From the IMG/VR virus record IMGVR_UViG_3300020442_001066, positions 1 to 39,059 of that record: a stretch of 39,059 bases of DNA. One strand, 5' to 3'. The stretch is from a virus. Of this stretch, positions 1 through 8,828 are shown in pieces (the stretch's first letter is position 1; each line of letters opens with the position of its first letter). The notes under the pieces are model-generated. The model was not told the origin of the DNA, made no database searches, and worked only from the letters and a program-made list of their open reading frames with translations. Made by a program: the position numbers and the translations under genes.

Positions 1-132
1 GACCAGCTTACAAACAGATTAGAATTACCAATCGCTGTCCAACCATTGAACGAAGAGCAGAGTGCATTTTTTAAAACTGTTTATCAGAATCCAAGCCGTA
101 GTGCAGACCAACAGTTTATAGACAGAGAGTAA
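1..132 (+). CDS. C-terminal end of an unidentified protein (partial)
   Basis: An open frame runs from the first base of the window to a TAA at 130-132 and encodes the last 43 residues of a protein whose start lies outside. The tail is polar and ends in FIDRE. No motif is visible and I cannot assign a family. It lies one base upstream of the first radical SAM gene, so it is probably co-transcribed with it and may be the preceding member of the island. Confidence 0.6.
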   Translation, partial: DQLTNRLELPIAVQPLNEEQSAFFKTVYQNPSRSADQQFIDRE

Positions 133-133
133 T

Positions 134-1555
134 ATGGAATACGCAGATCCTAAAAAAGTTAAAGAAAAACTAGATAGCGTAGGTTGTGGTTTTTGTTTAG
201 CAAAATGGACACAGGTCACTATTCATTTAGGTTCTGGTTTAAATCATAGTTGTCATCATGTAAGAGCTCATACTATTCCAGTAGAAGAAGTAAAGAAAAA
301 TCCTAACGTATTGCATAATACAAGGTTTAAAAAAGATAGACGTAAAGAAATGCTATCAGGAGAACGTCCGAGTGAATGTGATTATTGCTGGAGAATTGAA
401 GATAACACAGATAAATTTAGTGACAGAGTTTGGAAAAGCCGAGATGAATTTAGTTGGCCAATGTTTCATAAAATTTCTAAGTCTACAGGAAACGAAGACT
501 TTTATCCAAGGTACGTTGAAGTAAGTTTTTCAAACGTATGTAACTTTAAGTGCGGATATTGTGGTCCTGCTTTTAGTAGTAAATGGATGGATGAAATAAA
601 ACAACATGGTCCGTACACATTTAGTATGATTAATTGGAGATATAACGAACCAAACGAATATCAAACACAAATACCCGAAAGAGAAGATAATCCCTATATA
701 GAAGCATTTTGGAAATGGTTCCCTGAAGCAGTTAAGCATATGACTACGTTTAGAATAACAGGAGGTGAGCCTCTTTTAAGCAAACACACATTTAAGGTAA
801 TAGATTACTTAATTGAAAATCCACAGCCAAATTTAGAATTTGCAATCAATAGCAATGCTTGTCCACCTGGAAATATGTGGCAGAAGTTTGTAAAAAGAAT
901 AAAAATGTTACAGGATAAAAAATGTATTAAAGAATTTACATTATTTGTAAGTGCAGAAGCAAAAGGTAAGCAACAAGAATATAGTAGATTTGGAATGGAC
1001 TGGGGATTATTTGTTGATAACGTAAAACATTATTTAAAAGAAACAAGAACTTATGATAAGACGGGCCACTATGATTATGATGCTGTACAATGTAGAATGA
1101 GCGTAATGGCCGCATTTAATATTTTTAGTTTTCCTACCTTTTTACCTTTTTTAAAATATGTGCTAACACTTAAACAGCAATTTAAAAATAGAGTAAGTGT
1201 TGATATTCCTTTCGTAAGGAATCCAGGATTTTTAGATGGAAAGATAGCAACCAAAGCTATGGTAAAAAAGTTTTTATTTCCGTGTGTGGATTTTATGGAA
1301 CAATACCAAACATTTAATGATGAAGGCTCTGGTAACGGATTTTCTTACAGGGAAATTGACAAGCTGAAAAGAATCATAAAAGATCTTAATCATAGATTAG
1401 CTAATCCAAAAGAATTTGAACAGATAGCAATTGAAGGTCGAAGAATGTTTTTTGAATATGTCAAGCAGTATGATAAAAGACGCGGCACCAATTTTATGGA
1501 AACATTTCCAGAACTTCAAGACTTTTTTAGAGAATGTAAATCATGTATGATATAG
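134..1555 (+). CDS. Radical SAM protein with N-terminal twitch-like module (no. 1)
   Basis: Predicted radical SAM enzyme of 473 aa. The AdoMet/[4Fe-4S] motif CNFKCGYC (C136, C140, C143) follows a beta-strand-like EVSFSNV, and GGEP is at 210-213. Upstream is a cysteine-rich module (C18, C21, C40, then CDYC at 82-85) resembling the N-terminal twitch (half-SPASM) domain of a radical SAM family seen in phages and marine bacteria; it probably binds an auxiliary Fe-S cluster. The C-terminus carries DKRRGTNF...FPEL, a tail shared with five other enzymes of this window. The ATG follows a GAGAG sequence and begins one base after the previous stop. The end overlaps the next gene by 13 bases. The reaction and substrate are unknown. 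Confidence 0.9.
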   Translation: MEYADPKKVKEKLDSVGCGFCLAKWTQVTIHLGSGLNHSCHHVRAHTIPVEEVKKNPNVLHNTRFKKDRRKEMLSGERPSECDYCWRIEDNTDKFSDRVWKSRDEFSWPMFHKISKSTGNEDFYPRYVEVSFSNVCNFKCGYCGPAFSSKWMDEIKQHGPYTFSMINWRYNEPNEYQTQIPEREDNPYIEAFWKWFPEAVKHMTTFRITGGEPLLSKHTFKVIDYLIENPQPNLEFAINSNACPPGNMWQKFVKRIKMLQDKKCIKEFTLFVSAEAKGKQQEYSRFGMDWGLFVDNVKHYLKETRTYDKTGHYDYDAVQCRMSVMAAFNIFSFPTFLPFLKYVLTLKQQFKNRVSVDIPFVRNPGFLDGKIATKAMVKKFLFPCVDFMEQYQTFNDEGSGNGFSYREIDKLKRIIKDLNHRLANPKEFEQIAIEGRRMFFEYVKQYDKRRGTNFMETFPELQDFFRECKSCMI

Positions 1556-2229
1556 TTTTTATAAGTTATCACGAACCTAATGCAGAAGATAATTTTGAAA
1601 GTTTATATAATCGTTTTAACAAGGTAGGAGTGTATGGCGAAAGAATTAAACGTGTAAAAAATGTAAAAGGTATACATAATGCACATGTTCAAGCATCTAA
1701 ATTAGTAAGTACTGATTATTTTTTTGTTGTTGATGGAGATGCTGTTATTGTTGATGACTTTGATTTTTCTTATACGACAGAAGATATAGATACTGTACAT
1801 GTATATAGATGCATGAACCCAATTAATGATTTAGTATACGGATACGGCGGCGTAAAATTATTTCCTACAGTGCTTACAAAAAATATGGATACTACTACTA
1901 ATGATATGACAACAAGCATTTCAAATAATTTTAAAGTTTTAGATCAAATATCTAACATCACAGCATTTAACACAGATCCGTTTAACACATGGAAGAGTGC
2001 ATTTAGAGAATGTGCAAAGCTGTCAAGCAAGACTATTGACAGGCAAAAGGAGGATGAAACAAATGAAAGACTTAAGACTTGGACAACCGTGGGACATGAT
2101 AGAGAGTTTGGTGAACATGCGATTCGAGGTGCTAGGGCTGGTGTGGAGTTTGGCCTTTCTAACAGCTTTAATTTAGGAAGAATAAATGATTTTGATTGGT
2201 TAAAGGAGAAGTTTAATGGAAACACATGA
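1543..2229 (+). CDS. Glycosyltransferase-like protein (GT-A/DxD type)
   Basis: 228 aa. The start MYDIVFISYHEPNA resembles the nucleotide-sugar-binding first strand of GT-A glycosyltransferases, and FVVDGDAVI places a DxD motif at residues 64-66, where GT-A enzymes bind the metal and sugar nucleotide. The following HVYRCMNPINDLVYGYGG is compatible with an acceptor region. It would transfer a sugar in the cytoplasm, donor and acceptor unknown. The start codon lies inside the end of radical SAM gene no. 1 and the stop inside the next gene, which indicates translational coupling. The fold is inferred from motifs; a non-catalytic relative is possible. Confidence 0.6.
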   Translation: MYDIVFISYHEPNAEDNFESLYNRFNKVGVYGERIKRVKNVKGIHNAHVQASKLVSTDYFFVVDGDAVIVDDFDFSYTTEDIDTVHVYRCMNPINDLVYGYGGVKLFPTVLTKNMDTTTNDMTTSISNNFKVLDQISNITAFNTDPFNTWKSAFRECAKLSSKTIDRQKEDETNERLKTWTTVGHDREFGEHAIRGARAGVEFGLSNSFNLGRINDFDWLKEKFNGNT

Positions 2230-2983
2230 ACTTTTAGATAGATTAGAAATAATATATCCTACTTCTTCTTTTATTGCAGATTTAAGGAAAGCGATTGTAA
2301 GCAATGATCAATATGCATTATTTAGATTAATACAAGGCAAAAAAGATACACAGTTTATTGAAGCATTAAGAAAGTTTAAACACGATAAAAGTTTTGATAC
2401 CGACTGTATAAGCAGAGGTCAATTACAAAGTAAAATTTGGTTGTTGACAGAATTAAGCAAAAAGTGTACCGATCTAGGTACAGTATTTTTGTGTGCAGGT
2501 TGGTATGCAACATTGGCTACTATGATTTTTGAAAGCAAACTTAAAGTTAATAAAATTAGGAGTTTTGACATTGATGAAACATGTGTAAAGATAGCAGAGA
2601 CTTTTAATTTTCCGTGGTATCAAAAGGAATGGAAATTTAAAGCACTTACACAGGACATTATGGACATAGATTATAATGAACATAAATGGCAATATTGGTC
2701 GAATAAAAATAACAGAATGAGTTACCCTATTGTAGAAAAACCTGATACAATCATTAATACCAGTTGTGAACACATAAAAGATTTCAAAGAATGGTATTCT
2801 AAAATACCAAAAGGTAAATTAATTGTTTTACAAAGTAATAATTTTTTTGAAGTTGAAGAACATGTAAATTGTGTAAATGATTTGGTTGAATTTGCAGAAA
2901 TGTCTCCTCTTACAGAGACCTTATATGAAGGTGAATTAGAGTTAGTAAAGTATAAAAGATTTATGAGAATAGGTATCAGGTAA
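2216..2983 (+). CDS. Class I SAM-dependent methyltransferase-like protein
   Basis: 255 aa. FLCAGWYATLATMIF (91-105) could be the glycine-poor counterpart of the AdoMet-binding motif I, and SFDIDETCVKIAE (116-128) matches motif II, in which an acidic residue contacts the ribose. INTSCEHIKDFKEW and GKLIVLQSNNFF fit later strands of a Rossmann methyltransferase. The N-terminal 80 residues are helical and without known motif. The gene overlaps the glycosyltransferase-like gene by 14 bases and shares one base with the next radical SAM gene (TAATG). The acceptor is unknown. An AdoMet-fold protein without methyl transfer cannot be excluded because motif I is atypical. Confidence 0.5.
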   Translation: METHELLDRLEIIYPTSSFIADLRKAIVSNDQYALFRLIQGKKDTQFIEALRKFKHDKSFDTDCISRGQLQSKIWLLTELSKKCTDLGTVFLCAGWYATLATMIFESKLKVNKIRSFDIDETCVKIAETFNFPWYQKEWKFKALTQDIMDIDYNEHKWQYWSNKNNRMSYPIVEKPDTIINTSCEHIKDFKEWYSKIPKGKLIVLQSNNFFEVEEHVNCVNDLVEFAEMSPLTETLYEGELELVKYKRFMRIGIR

Positions 2984-4068
2984 TGTACAAATTAGAAGAC
3001 GTTAGACAGATACATTTAGAAATTACACAAAAATGCCAAGCCGCATGTAGCATGTGTGATAGAAACATTAATGGTGGAGAATTAAATCCACATCTAACTC
3101 TTGCTGAACTTAAACTAGATGATATAAAAAGAATATTTAAACCTACTTTGATTAAGCAATTACAAGCAATGCAACTATGCGGAAATCACGGAGACCCAAT
3201 TATAGCAGAACACACTCTTGAGGTTTTACAATATTTTAGAGAACACAATAAGGATATGTGGTTAAGCATGAATACTAATGCAGGTGCAAGAGAAGAAGAG
3301 TGGTGGAAATCTTTAGCGGAAACTATCGGTAGAAACGGAAATGTTATTTTTAGTGTCGATGGTTTAGAAGATACAAATCATCTGTATAGACAAAATGTTC
3401 AATGGAGCAAAGTTAGAAGAGCAATGAAAAGTTTTATTGAAGCAGGCGGCAGAGCTAGATGGGACTTTTTAGTTTTTGATTTTAACGAACACCAAGTTGA
3501 TGAAGCACGTAAATTAAGTGAAGAATGGGGATTTGAAAAATTCATAGTAAAGAAAAGTTCTCGTTTTATTACAGGACATGTTACAAAGAAAAAAGACGAA
3601 CATCAAGCTATAAACAGGAAAGGTCAAAACACAACATTAATTAAAGAACCTAAATCAAAAGAAAATAAGAATGAAGTTTATAGTGCTATGGACAAACTTG
3701 TAGAAAAATATGGAAGTATGGAAAACTACTACGAAGTATCAGAAATTAGTTGTAGGGTAAAACCAACCGGCAGTATATATTTGAGTGCAGAAGGGTTGGT
3801 TCTTCCGTGTTGTTGGACAGCAGGTAGAATGTATAAATGGTGGCATAAAGATCCTAAGGTAGAACAAGTTTGGCAGTTTATAGATCGTGCGGGAGGCAAA
3901 GAAGCTATTAACGCTTTGAATGTGGGTCTTGAAGGAGTTTTTTCAACAGGAATTTTTGAAATGATTGAAGACAGTTGGTCTATTAAAGGTTGTGGTAACG
4001 GCAGGTTAAAAGTTTGTGCAATGAAATGTAGCAAACAGTTCGATGTTGTAGATAGCCAATATCAGTAA
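2983..4068 (+). CDS. Radical SAM protein with C-terminal twitch/SPASM-like module (no. 2)
   Basis: 361 aa. The cluster motif CQAACSMC (C18, C22, C25) sits at the very N-terminus, so there is no N-terminal twitch. GNHGDP (67-72) replaces the usual GGEP. SVDGLEDTNHLYR (124-136) is shared with radical SAM no. 8, which identifies the two as paralogues. A C-terminal cysteine module (C257, C276-C277, C337, C345, C349) resembles a twitch/SPASM domain holding an auxiliary Fe-S cluster, often used to bind a peptide, sugar or aminocyclitol substrate. It starts in a TAATG overlap with the methyltransferase-like gene. The substrate is not predictable. Confidence 0.88.
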   Translation: MYKLEDVRQIHLEITQKCQAACSMCDRNINGGELNPHLTLAELKLDDIKRIFKPTLIKQLQAMQLCGNHGDPIIAEHTLEVLQYFREHNKDMWLSMNTNAGAREEEWWKSLAETIGRNGNVIFSVDGLEDTNHLYRQNVQWSKVRRAMKSFIEAGGRARWDFLVFDFNEHQVDEARKLSEEWGFEKFIVKKSSRFITGHVTKKKDEHQAINRKGQNTTLIKEPKSKENKNEVYSAMDKLVEKYGSMENYYEVSEISCRVKPTGSIYLSAEGLVLPCCWTAGRMYKWWHKDPKVEQVWQFIDRAGGKEAINALNVGLEGVFSTGIFEMIEDSWSIKGCGNGRLKVCAMKCSKQFDVVDSQYQ

Positions 4069-4085
4069 AGATAAGTACATATATA

Positions 4086-5495
4086 ATGGCAGATAAAAAA
4101 TTACCCTCAGATACATTTTGCGTACTTCCCTGGATACATCTAAGCAGTAGACCAGATGGTAAAATGCGTACCTGTTGCACATCAAATGCAAGTTCGGTAC
4201 AAGATCCTGATTCAAATAAAAAGATAGGCGGCGGAGAAGTTGGTGTCGTAAAAAATGATGACGGCATCCCTGCAAATTTTAATCACACTACTTTAGAAGA
4301 AGCATGGAATAGTTCATATATGCGTAACGTAAGAAAGATGATGTTGCGTGGAGATATGCCAGCGTCATGTTTGAAGTGCTATAAAGAAGAAGCGGCAGGA
4401 CATTTGTCTAAACGAAACTGGGAAACAGAATACTGGGGGCATAGATACGACATAGATGAATTAGTATCGGAAACAAAAGAAGATGGAAGTATACCACCTA
4501 AGATTAGGTACATTGATTTGCGTTTAGGTAGTAAATGTCAATTGAGTTGTGTAATGTGTTCACCACATGATAGTACAGGTTGGATAAAAGATTGGAAGGC
4601 TATTAACCCTAAAATACAAAATGAAAAATTAAAAAACACAAGTGCCTGGGATAACAAAGGACAAAATCACGGAGCAAGTTATAATTGGCATAAGAATAAT
4701 CCAAGATTCTGGAAAGACCTAATGGATCAAATTCCTCACATGTATCAATTGTATTTTGCAGGTGGAGAAAGTTTAATTATTGATGAGCATTATGAATTAC
4801 TAGAAGAATGTATTAAAAGGGGACATGCAAAAAATATAGAATTAAGATACAATTCAAATGCTGTAGAATGGCGTGATGATTTATTTGATCTTTGGGCAGA
4901 ATTTAAGCGTGTGAGATTTCATTATAGTATAGATGCTTACGGAAGGCAGAATGATTACATAAGGTTTCCTAGCCAATGGGAACATCAAGAAAAAGTATTT
5001 TGGCAACTGGATAACACAGCACCACAAGTTGAAGTAACAACAGCAACAACCATTATGGCATTGAATGTTGCTTACATACCTGAATTTATTCAATGGAAAG
5101 TAAATGCAGGTTTTAAAAAGTTAAACAGTTGGCCATTAGGTGCAGGAGGTGTAAACATGCATTTTGCATATTGGCCGCCTCAACTTAATGTGAAAGTCTT
5201 ACCAGAACATATTAAAAAACAAATAAGTGCAAAATATGAAAATGAATTCTATCCATGGGTAGAAGAAAACTGGCAAAAGTTTACAGGAGTTAAGGAAAAC
5301 AATATTACTAAAGAACAGTTTCTTAATGCTCCCTACGGGTTAAAGCGATATAAAGGAATAATAAACTTTATGAATAGTGAAGATTGGAGTGCAAGGTTAC
5401 CAGAAACAAAAGAATATCTTAACCTTGTAAATGAAAGGCGTGGCTGGACGGAAGAATTTCCTAAAGTGTTTCCTATTTTAAAGGATATACTGTAA
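4086..5495 (+). CDS. Radical SAM protein with N-terminal twitch-like module (no. 3)
   Basis: 469 aa. The N-terminal module starts FCVLPWIHLSSRPDG with C12, C30-C31 and CLKC at 95-98. The radical SAM motif is CQLSCVMC (C151, C155, C158) after YIDLRLGSK, and GGES is at 226-229. The C-terminal NERRGW...FPILKDIL is the family tail. It is most like radical SAM no. 5 (same FCVLPW/WCVLPW start and VMCSP/AMCSP after the motif), so the two probably arose by duplication. No clear Shine-Dalgarno sequence precedes the ATG, which follows a 17-base AT-rich gap. Reaction unknown. Confidence 0.9.
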   Translation: MADKKLPSDTFCVLPWIHLSSRPDGKMRTCCTSNASSVQDPDSNKKIGGGEVGVVKNDDGIPANFNHTTLEEAWNSSYMRNVRKMMLRGDMPASCLKCYKEEAAGHLSKRNWETEYWGHRYDIDELVSETKEDGSIPPKIRYIDLRLGSKCQLSCVMCSPHDSTGWIKDWKAINPKIQNEKLKNTSAWDNKGQNHGASYNWHKNNPRFWKDLMDQIPHMYQLYFAGGESLIIDEHYELLEECIKRGHAKNIELRYNSNAVEWRDDLFDLWAEFKRVRFHYSIDAYGRQNDYIRFPSQWEHQEKVFWQLDNTAPQVEVTTATTIMALNVAYIPEFIQWKVNAGFKKLNSWPLGAGGVNMHFAYWPPQLNVKVLPEHIKKQISAKYENEFYPWVEENWQKFTGVKENNITKEQFLNAPYGLKRYKGIINFMNSEDWSARLPETKEYLNLVNERRGWTEEFPKVFPILKDIL

Positions 5496-5914
5496 TGCTG
5501 TATGCTAGAATAGATTTAGCAAAAACAGATTATGAAGTTTTAGAAGATAAGAAGATTCTTAGAAAAAAACCTATAGAAAAACTTAATAAGATATATTACC
5601 AATATTGTAAGTACAAAAAATTTCCTAGCGTGATGCCTTTGTTTGATTCAGAGTATGAAAAGAATGAAGTTATAGGATATTACCATAATGGAGAATTGGT
5701 TGCTTTTAGTATAATGATACTGCATGATAAACATAATGTAGAAGCATTTCAATTTGCTTGGGATTACGCAAAGCCTAAATTAGCTTTAGGAATAAAAAGT
5801 CTTAAAAGTGAATGTGCATATTATAAGAAGCGTGGATTTAAATTTTTGTATTTAGGAGAAGCACATGAATACAAGAAAAAAATTAAGGGTTTTGAAATCT
5901 TAGGACCTGCTTAA
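5495..5914 (+). CDS. Ate/Bpt (arginyl/leucyl-tRNA-protein transferase) C-terminal-like acyltransferase domain
   Basis: 139 aa. The second half follows the pattern of the GNAT-like C-terminal domain of aminoacyl-tRNA-protein transferases: GELVAFSI, then ALGIKSLKSECAYYKKRG, then FKFLYLGEAHEYKKKIKGFE and GP, comparable to the family's SLG...LGL-YLYLGY...YK...P blocks. Full-length Ate/Bpt proteins (about 240 aa or more) also have an N-terminal domain with Cys residues, which is absent here. If the likeness is real, the protein may transfer an aminoacyl group from a tRNA, or another acyl group, to an intermediate of the cluster. It starts in a TAATG overlap with radical SAM no. 3 and converges with the next gene with a 15-base overlap. 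The assignment is by eye only. Confidence 0.5.
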   Translation: MLYARIDLAKTDYEVLEDKKILRKKPIEKLNKIYYQYCKYKKFPSVMPLFDSEYEKNEVIGYYHNGELVAFSIMILHDKHNVEAFQFAWDYAKPKLALGIKSLKSECAYYKKRGFKFLYLGEAHEYKKKIKGFEILGPA

Positions 5915-6418
5915 AACGCTTTCTTTATATTCTGGATCCCAATTTTTATAATAGTTTTTCTTTTCAAGTATTTTTCTTGCATCTAGTATTTTCTTTTTAG
6001 GCTGTAATAATACTAAAGCCCAAGTACCTTGATTCAAAATGTAACCAGAAACTGTTTCTAGATCAGTTGGATGATCTTCTAAAGCTAGATATCCTCTTTC
6101 AGCTAAGAATCCTTTGTTACAATTTTCAACAACTTCTGATAATTGTTCCGGTGTTATATGTTCAGGTTCAGTACCTAGTACAATAACTTCTTTGCCTTTA
6201 GGCCAATGATATGTGTAATTTTCTAATTCTGCTGTAAAATATTCGGGCATGGTAATTTGATATTTGTTTGCTTCTAATCTGCAAGTTAAAACTTTACCTT
6301 CAACCCATGCTTGTTTTGCAAAAGGACAAGCTGGTAAGTCATTAAATTCTTTTAGATTTACACTTAATCTTTCAGTAATCCATTTACCTATATCAGATTC
6401 CATGGTCAATTTGGCCAC
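5900..6418 (-). CDS. Uncharacterised protein with a CPFAK motif
   Basis: 172 aa, function unknown. The one notable motif is LPACPFAKQAW near residues 28-38, with a second Cys about ten residues later; CPFA-type sequences occur in some domains of unknown function. YILNQGTWALVLLQPKKKILDARKIL suggests a mixed alpha/beta fold. It is the last gene of a three-gene minus-strand cassette and overlaps the amidinotransferase gene by 26 bases. An internal ATG at 6403 (MESDIGKW) is an alternative start that would reduce the overlap to 11 bases. It may be a partner of the amidinotransferase. Confidence 0.65.
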   Translation of the reverse strand: MAKLTMESDIGKWITERLSVNLKEFNDLPACPFAKQAWVEGKVLTCRLEANKYQITMPEYFTAELENYTYHWPKGKEVIVLGTEPEHITPEQLSEVVENCNKGFLAERGYLALEDHPTDLETVSGYILNQGTWALVLLQPKKKILDARKILEKKNYYKNWDPEYKESVLSRS

Positions 6419-7595
6419 CTTTACGTTTTACATCTAAAGTTAGACAGTGCCAGCCACCGTCCCAAAAGAAGCTATGACGCAATGGACACACTATGGGTTC
6501 CATACCATTCTTTTTCAAGTTATCAAGTAGATAAGGGTTGCTTGTGTTAACAACAACGTGCCTGTCGTCTATCACAAGACAATTAACATCAAATATAGTT
6601 TCCTCAACATATCCTGTCCAGTTACCTAATATGCCTTCAACAAAATGAGTGAATTCGTCATTATCTTCTTCTCCAGGAACCCACCACTTGCCTTGGTTTT
6701 TATATCTAAGTCTACTCCATTTTTTTACATTATCCCAATTAGGATCATCAAACCATATAATTTTCCAGTCAGCAAATACATGTTCATACCCTTTAAGATC
6801 ATGAGATGCAATTACAAGTCCAGGTTTCAACACACTGAAAATAGAATCATTGTGTCCACCAATTGTAATTTTTTTAAAATTGTATTCTGGACACTTATCG
6901 GCTAAGAATTCTTCAACAACAGACGGCACTTGCCAAGTATCTACAAGACACGTCTTTCCGATCCTTGTTAATGTAGGACTGCAAAAACCATAAAGTTTTT
7001 CATTTGCTCTAGCCTTAGCCATATTTTCTTCATTTGGTTCTAAGTGATTTTTCCTACACCAGTTTCGTAAGTTTAAATCACTTCTTGTAAATCCTTGATG
7101 TCCTTCAATAGAAATATCAACATTATCTTTACCAAACCATTCTTGGTACACGGGTATAAGATTTTTTGTTGCGAAGGTACTTGGGTCAGTCATTAATAAT
7201 TTGTTTCCCATCACTACTCCGTCATCTCTTGGTTGTAAAGGAGGATTAGGAATTAGGCTATGACTGATAGCTGTTGTAAGAAAAGAACTATCGTGAAGAC
7301 CGTCTTCGCCTACATTCTTTTTATATCCAAGTTCGCCATTAACGTTTACATAATCTAAAATACTCTTTTTGTAATCAAGTTTGCTTATGTCAGGTTGATA
7401 CACCTTTATATTATGGCTTTGCATTGTAGTTTTAAAATTATCTAAGTCTTCGTGTGTTTGGTCAATAATTTTCTTTAATGCACTTTTAATTCTGTCATTT
7501 TTTACATCATTAAAAAATGAACTGTCATACAAAGTTCCAACAACTAATTCTTCTAATGGTTGGAATTCGTCCCAACTATTAATCGTGTTTGACAT
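6393..7595 (-). CDS. Glycine/arginine amidinotransferase family protein
   Basis: 400 aa, close to the length of L-arginine:glycine amidinotransferase. Family landmarks occur in order: SWDEFQPLEELVVG (7-20), QPRDDGVVMG (121-130), GGHNDSIFSVLKPG (246-259) with the catalytic-type His248, and GGWHCLTLDV with the nucleophilic-type Cys384. The enzyme would move an amidino group from arginine to an amine through a Cys-amidino intermediate, making guanidino compounds in the cytoplasm. Relatives act in creatine, streptomycin (StrB) and cyanotoxin (CyrA/SxtG) pathways. It sits between two small genes, overlapping both, on the strand opposite to the radical SAM array. The acceptor amine is unknown. Confidence 0.88.
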   Translation of the reverse strand: MSNTINSWDEFQPLEELVVGTLYDSSFFNDVKNDRIKSALKKIIDQTHEDLDNFKTTMQSHNIKVYQPDISKLDYKKSILDYVNVNGELGYKKNVGEDGLHDSSFLTTAISHSLIPNPPLQPRDDGVVMGNKLLMTDPSTFATKNLIPVYQEWFGKDNVDISIEGHQGFTRSDLNLRNWCRKNHLEPNEENMAKARANEKLYGFCSPTLTRIGKTCLVDTWQVPSVVEEFLADKCPEYNFKKITIGGHNDSIFSVLKPGLVIASHDLKGYEHVFADWKIIWFDDPNWDNVKKWSRLRYKNQGKWWVPGEEDNDEFTHFVEGILGNWTGYVEETIFDVNCLVIDDRHVVVNTSNPYLLDNLKKNGMEPIVCPLRHSFFWDGGWHCLTLDVKRKGGQIDHGI

Positions 7596-7917
7596 CTGGA
7601 TAGTCCCTATATAGTGCGTGTTGAATTGTTTCTTGGTCTACATACTGATTAAAATTTACATGTGCAACGTCAACATCGTCTTTGTTTTCTAAAATATTTG
7701 TCATAGCATCATCTAAATCTTGCATGGTCTTGAACTCCATTACTATATGGAATTCAGGTAGATCCATACTTCTAAAGCCCAATTTCATACGTGTAATCTT
7801 GTAATCATGCATTTTATTCATAGATACAAGCTGATCTAAAAATAACTGCATTTTAGATACAAACATGTCTGGCTTGCAGTGTTGTTTTACATCTGCCCAA
7901 ATGTGGTAGTAGTTCAT
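7579..7917 (-). CDS. DUF6614-like small protein
   Basis: 112 aa. The pattern MNYYHIWADVK at the start, DYKITRMKLGFRS (38-50), LPEFHIVMEF and HALYRDYPD near the end matches what I remember of the DUF6614 family, which has a ferredoxin-like dimeric alpha/beta-barrel character and no known function. It is the first gene of the minus-strand cassette and overlaps the amidinotransferase start by 17 bases. That suggests a functional link with guanidino-group transfer. A late-promoter-like sequence lies about 40 bases upstream. Confidence 0.7.
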   Translation of the reverse strand: MNYYHIWADVKQHCKPDMFVSKMQLFLDQLVSMNKMHDYKITRMKLGFRSMDLPEFHIVMEFKTMQDLDDAMTNILENKDDVDVAHVNFNQYVDQETIQHALYRDYPDVKHD

Positions 7918-7952
7918 ATATGCGTTTTCCCAATGCTTTTTTTATATAAGTA

Positions 7953-7960
7953 TATTTAAC
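7953..7960 (-). promoter_or_regulatory. Possible T4-late-type promoter for the amidinotransferase cassette
   Basis: Read on the minus strand the site is GTTAAATA, matching 6 of 8 positions of the T4 late consensus TATAAATA. It lies in the only divergent intergenic space of the island (7918-7994), about 35 bases upstream of the 112-aa gene. The match is weak and the region is AT-rich, so chance is a fair alternative. Confidence 0.25.
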
Positions 7961-7994
7961 TATGCATTTAATGCCATTGAAGCAGAAGTGAGTA

Positions 7995-8828
7995 ATGAAA
8001 GATCTATTACAGTATTCTAGACCACAAAGTATGTATGACTCTGAGGTACACAGATTCATTGGAGACATAACAAAAAGTGGAGATAATTTTGGAGATGATC
8101 CTGATACCTTATGGCAAGATTTCAAGGATAAGTTTCACGCATGGTTATTGGACAGTAAATTAAACAACGCAAAAAATTTAGATAAATTTCCTGACAGAGA
8201 TATCATTACAGGTGTTACACAATATATTGATGATATCTACCAAGCAAAAAAGTTTGTTAAGGTGTTACCAAATGAATACAAGTATCATTGGAGATTATAT
8301 GGCGATGTTAACACAGTAGAAAGTTATTATTTCCTAAAGCCTGGTAATAATTTAATTTTAAGTTTGCCCTTTCCTGCCTATGGCGATTTACATCCAGATA
8401 CAGATAAAATACTTACTTGGTGTCATGAAAGTGCAGTTGACGTACACATTGATGCTTGTTGGTGGGGCTGTTCAAAAGATTTAGAATTTGACTTTGATCA
8501 TCCTGCTATTAAAAGTATAGGTTTCAGCCTAAGCAAAGCATTAGGATTAGGTGCAAATAGAATAGGTGTTCGCTACTGTAGAAAAAGATGGAACGGTCCT
8601 GTAAGCATACAAAATGATTTTAACATGTGTAATCAAGCATTAGTTTGGATGGGAACAAAGTTTATAGATAAATTTGGTTCAGATTTTTGGTGGAACAAAT
8701 ACGGAGATACTTATAAACAAATATGTAAAGAGCTAGAACTAACACCTACAAAAGCTATACATGTTGCATTTGATAAAGATAGAATGTGCGGAGTCAGACC
8801 TGTCTTAAGGAAAAGGTATGCAGGATAA
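7995..8828 (+). CDS. Compact PLP aminotransferase-like protein (fold type I), no. 1
   Basis: 277 aa. Landmarks of fold-type I PLP enzymes are present: IITGVTQYIDDI (70-81) as the cofactor phosphate-binding turn, DVHIDACWW with Asp153 for the pyridine nitrogen, and IGFSLSKALGLGANRIG with Lys181 as the Schiff-base lysine and Arg189. It is about 100 residues shorter than typical aminotransferases, so much of the small domain appears to be missing. It would add or remove an amino group on a cluster intermediate. The paralogue at 21714-22553 has the same spacing of motifs. It overlaps the next radical SAM gene by 11 bases. Catalysis by such a short form is an inference. Confidence 0.65.
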   Translation: MKDLLQYSRPQSMYDSEVHRFIGDITKSGDNFGDDPDTLWQDFKDKFHAWLLDSKLNNAKNLDKFPDRDIITGVTQYIDDIYQAKKFVKVLPNEYKYHWRLYGDVNTVESYYFLKPGNNLILSLPFPAYGDLHPDTDKILTWCHESAVDVHIDACWWGCSKDLEFDFDHPAIKSIGFSLSKALGLGANRIGVRYCRKRWNGPVSIQNDFNMCNQALVWMGTKFIDKFGSDFWWNKYGDTYKQICKELELTPTKAIHVAFDKDRMCGVRPVLRKRYAG

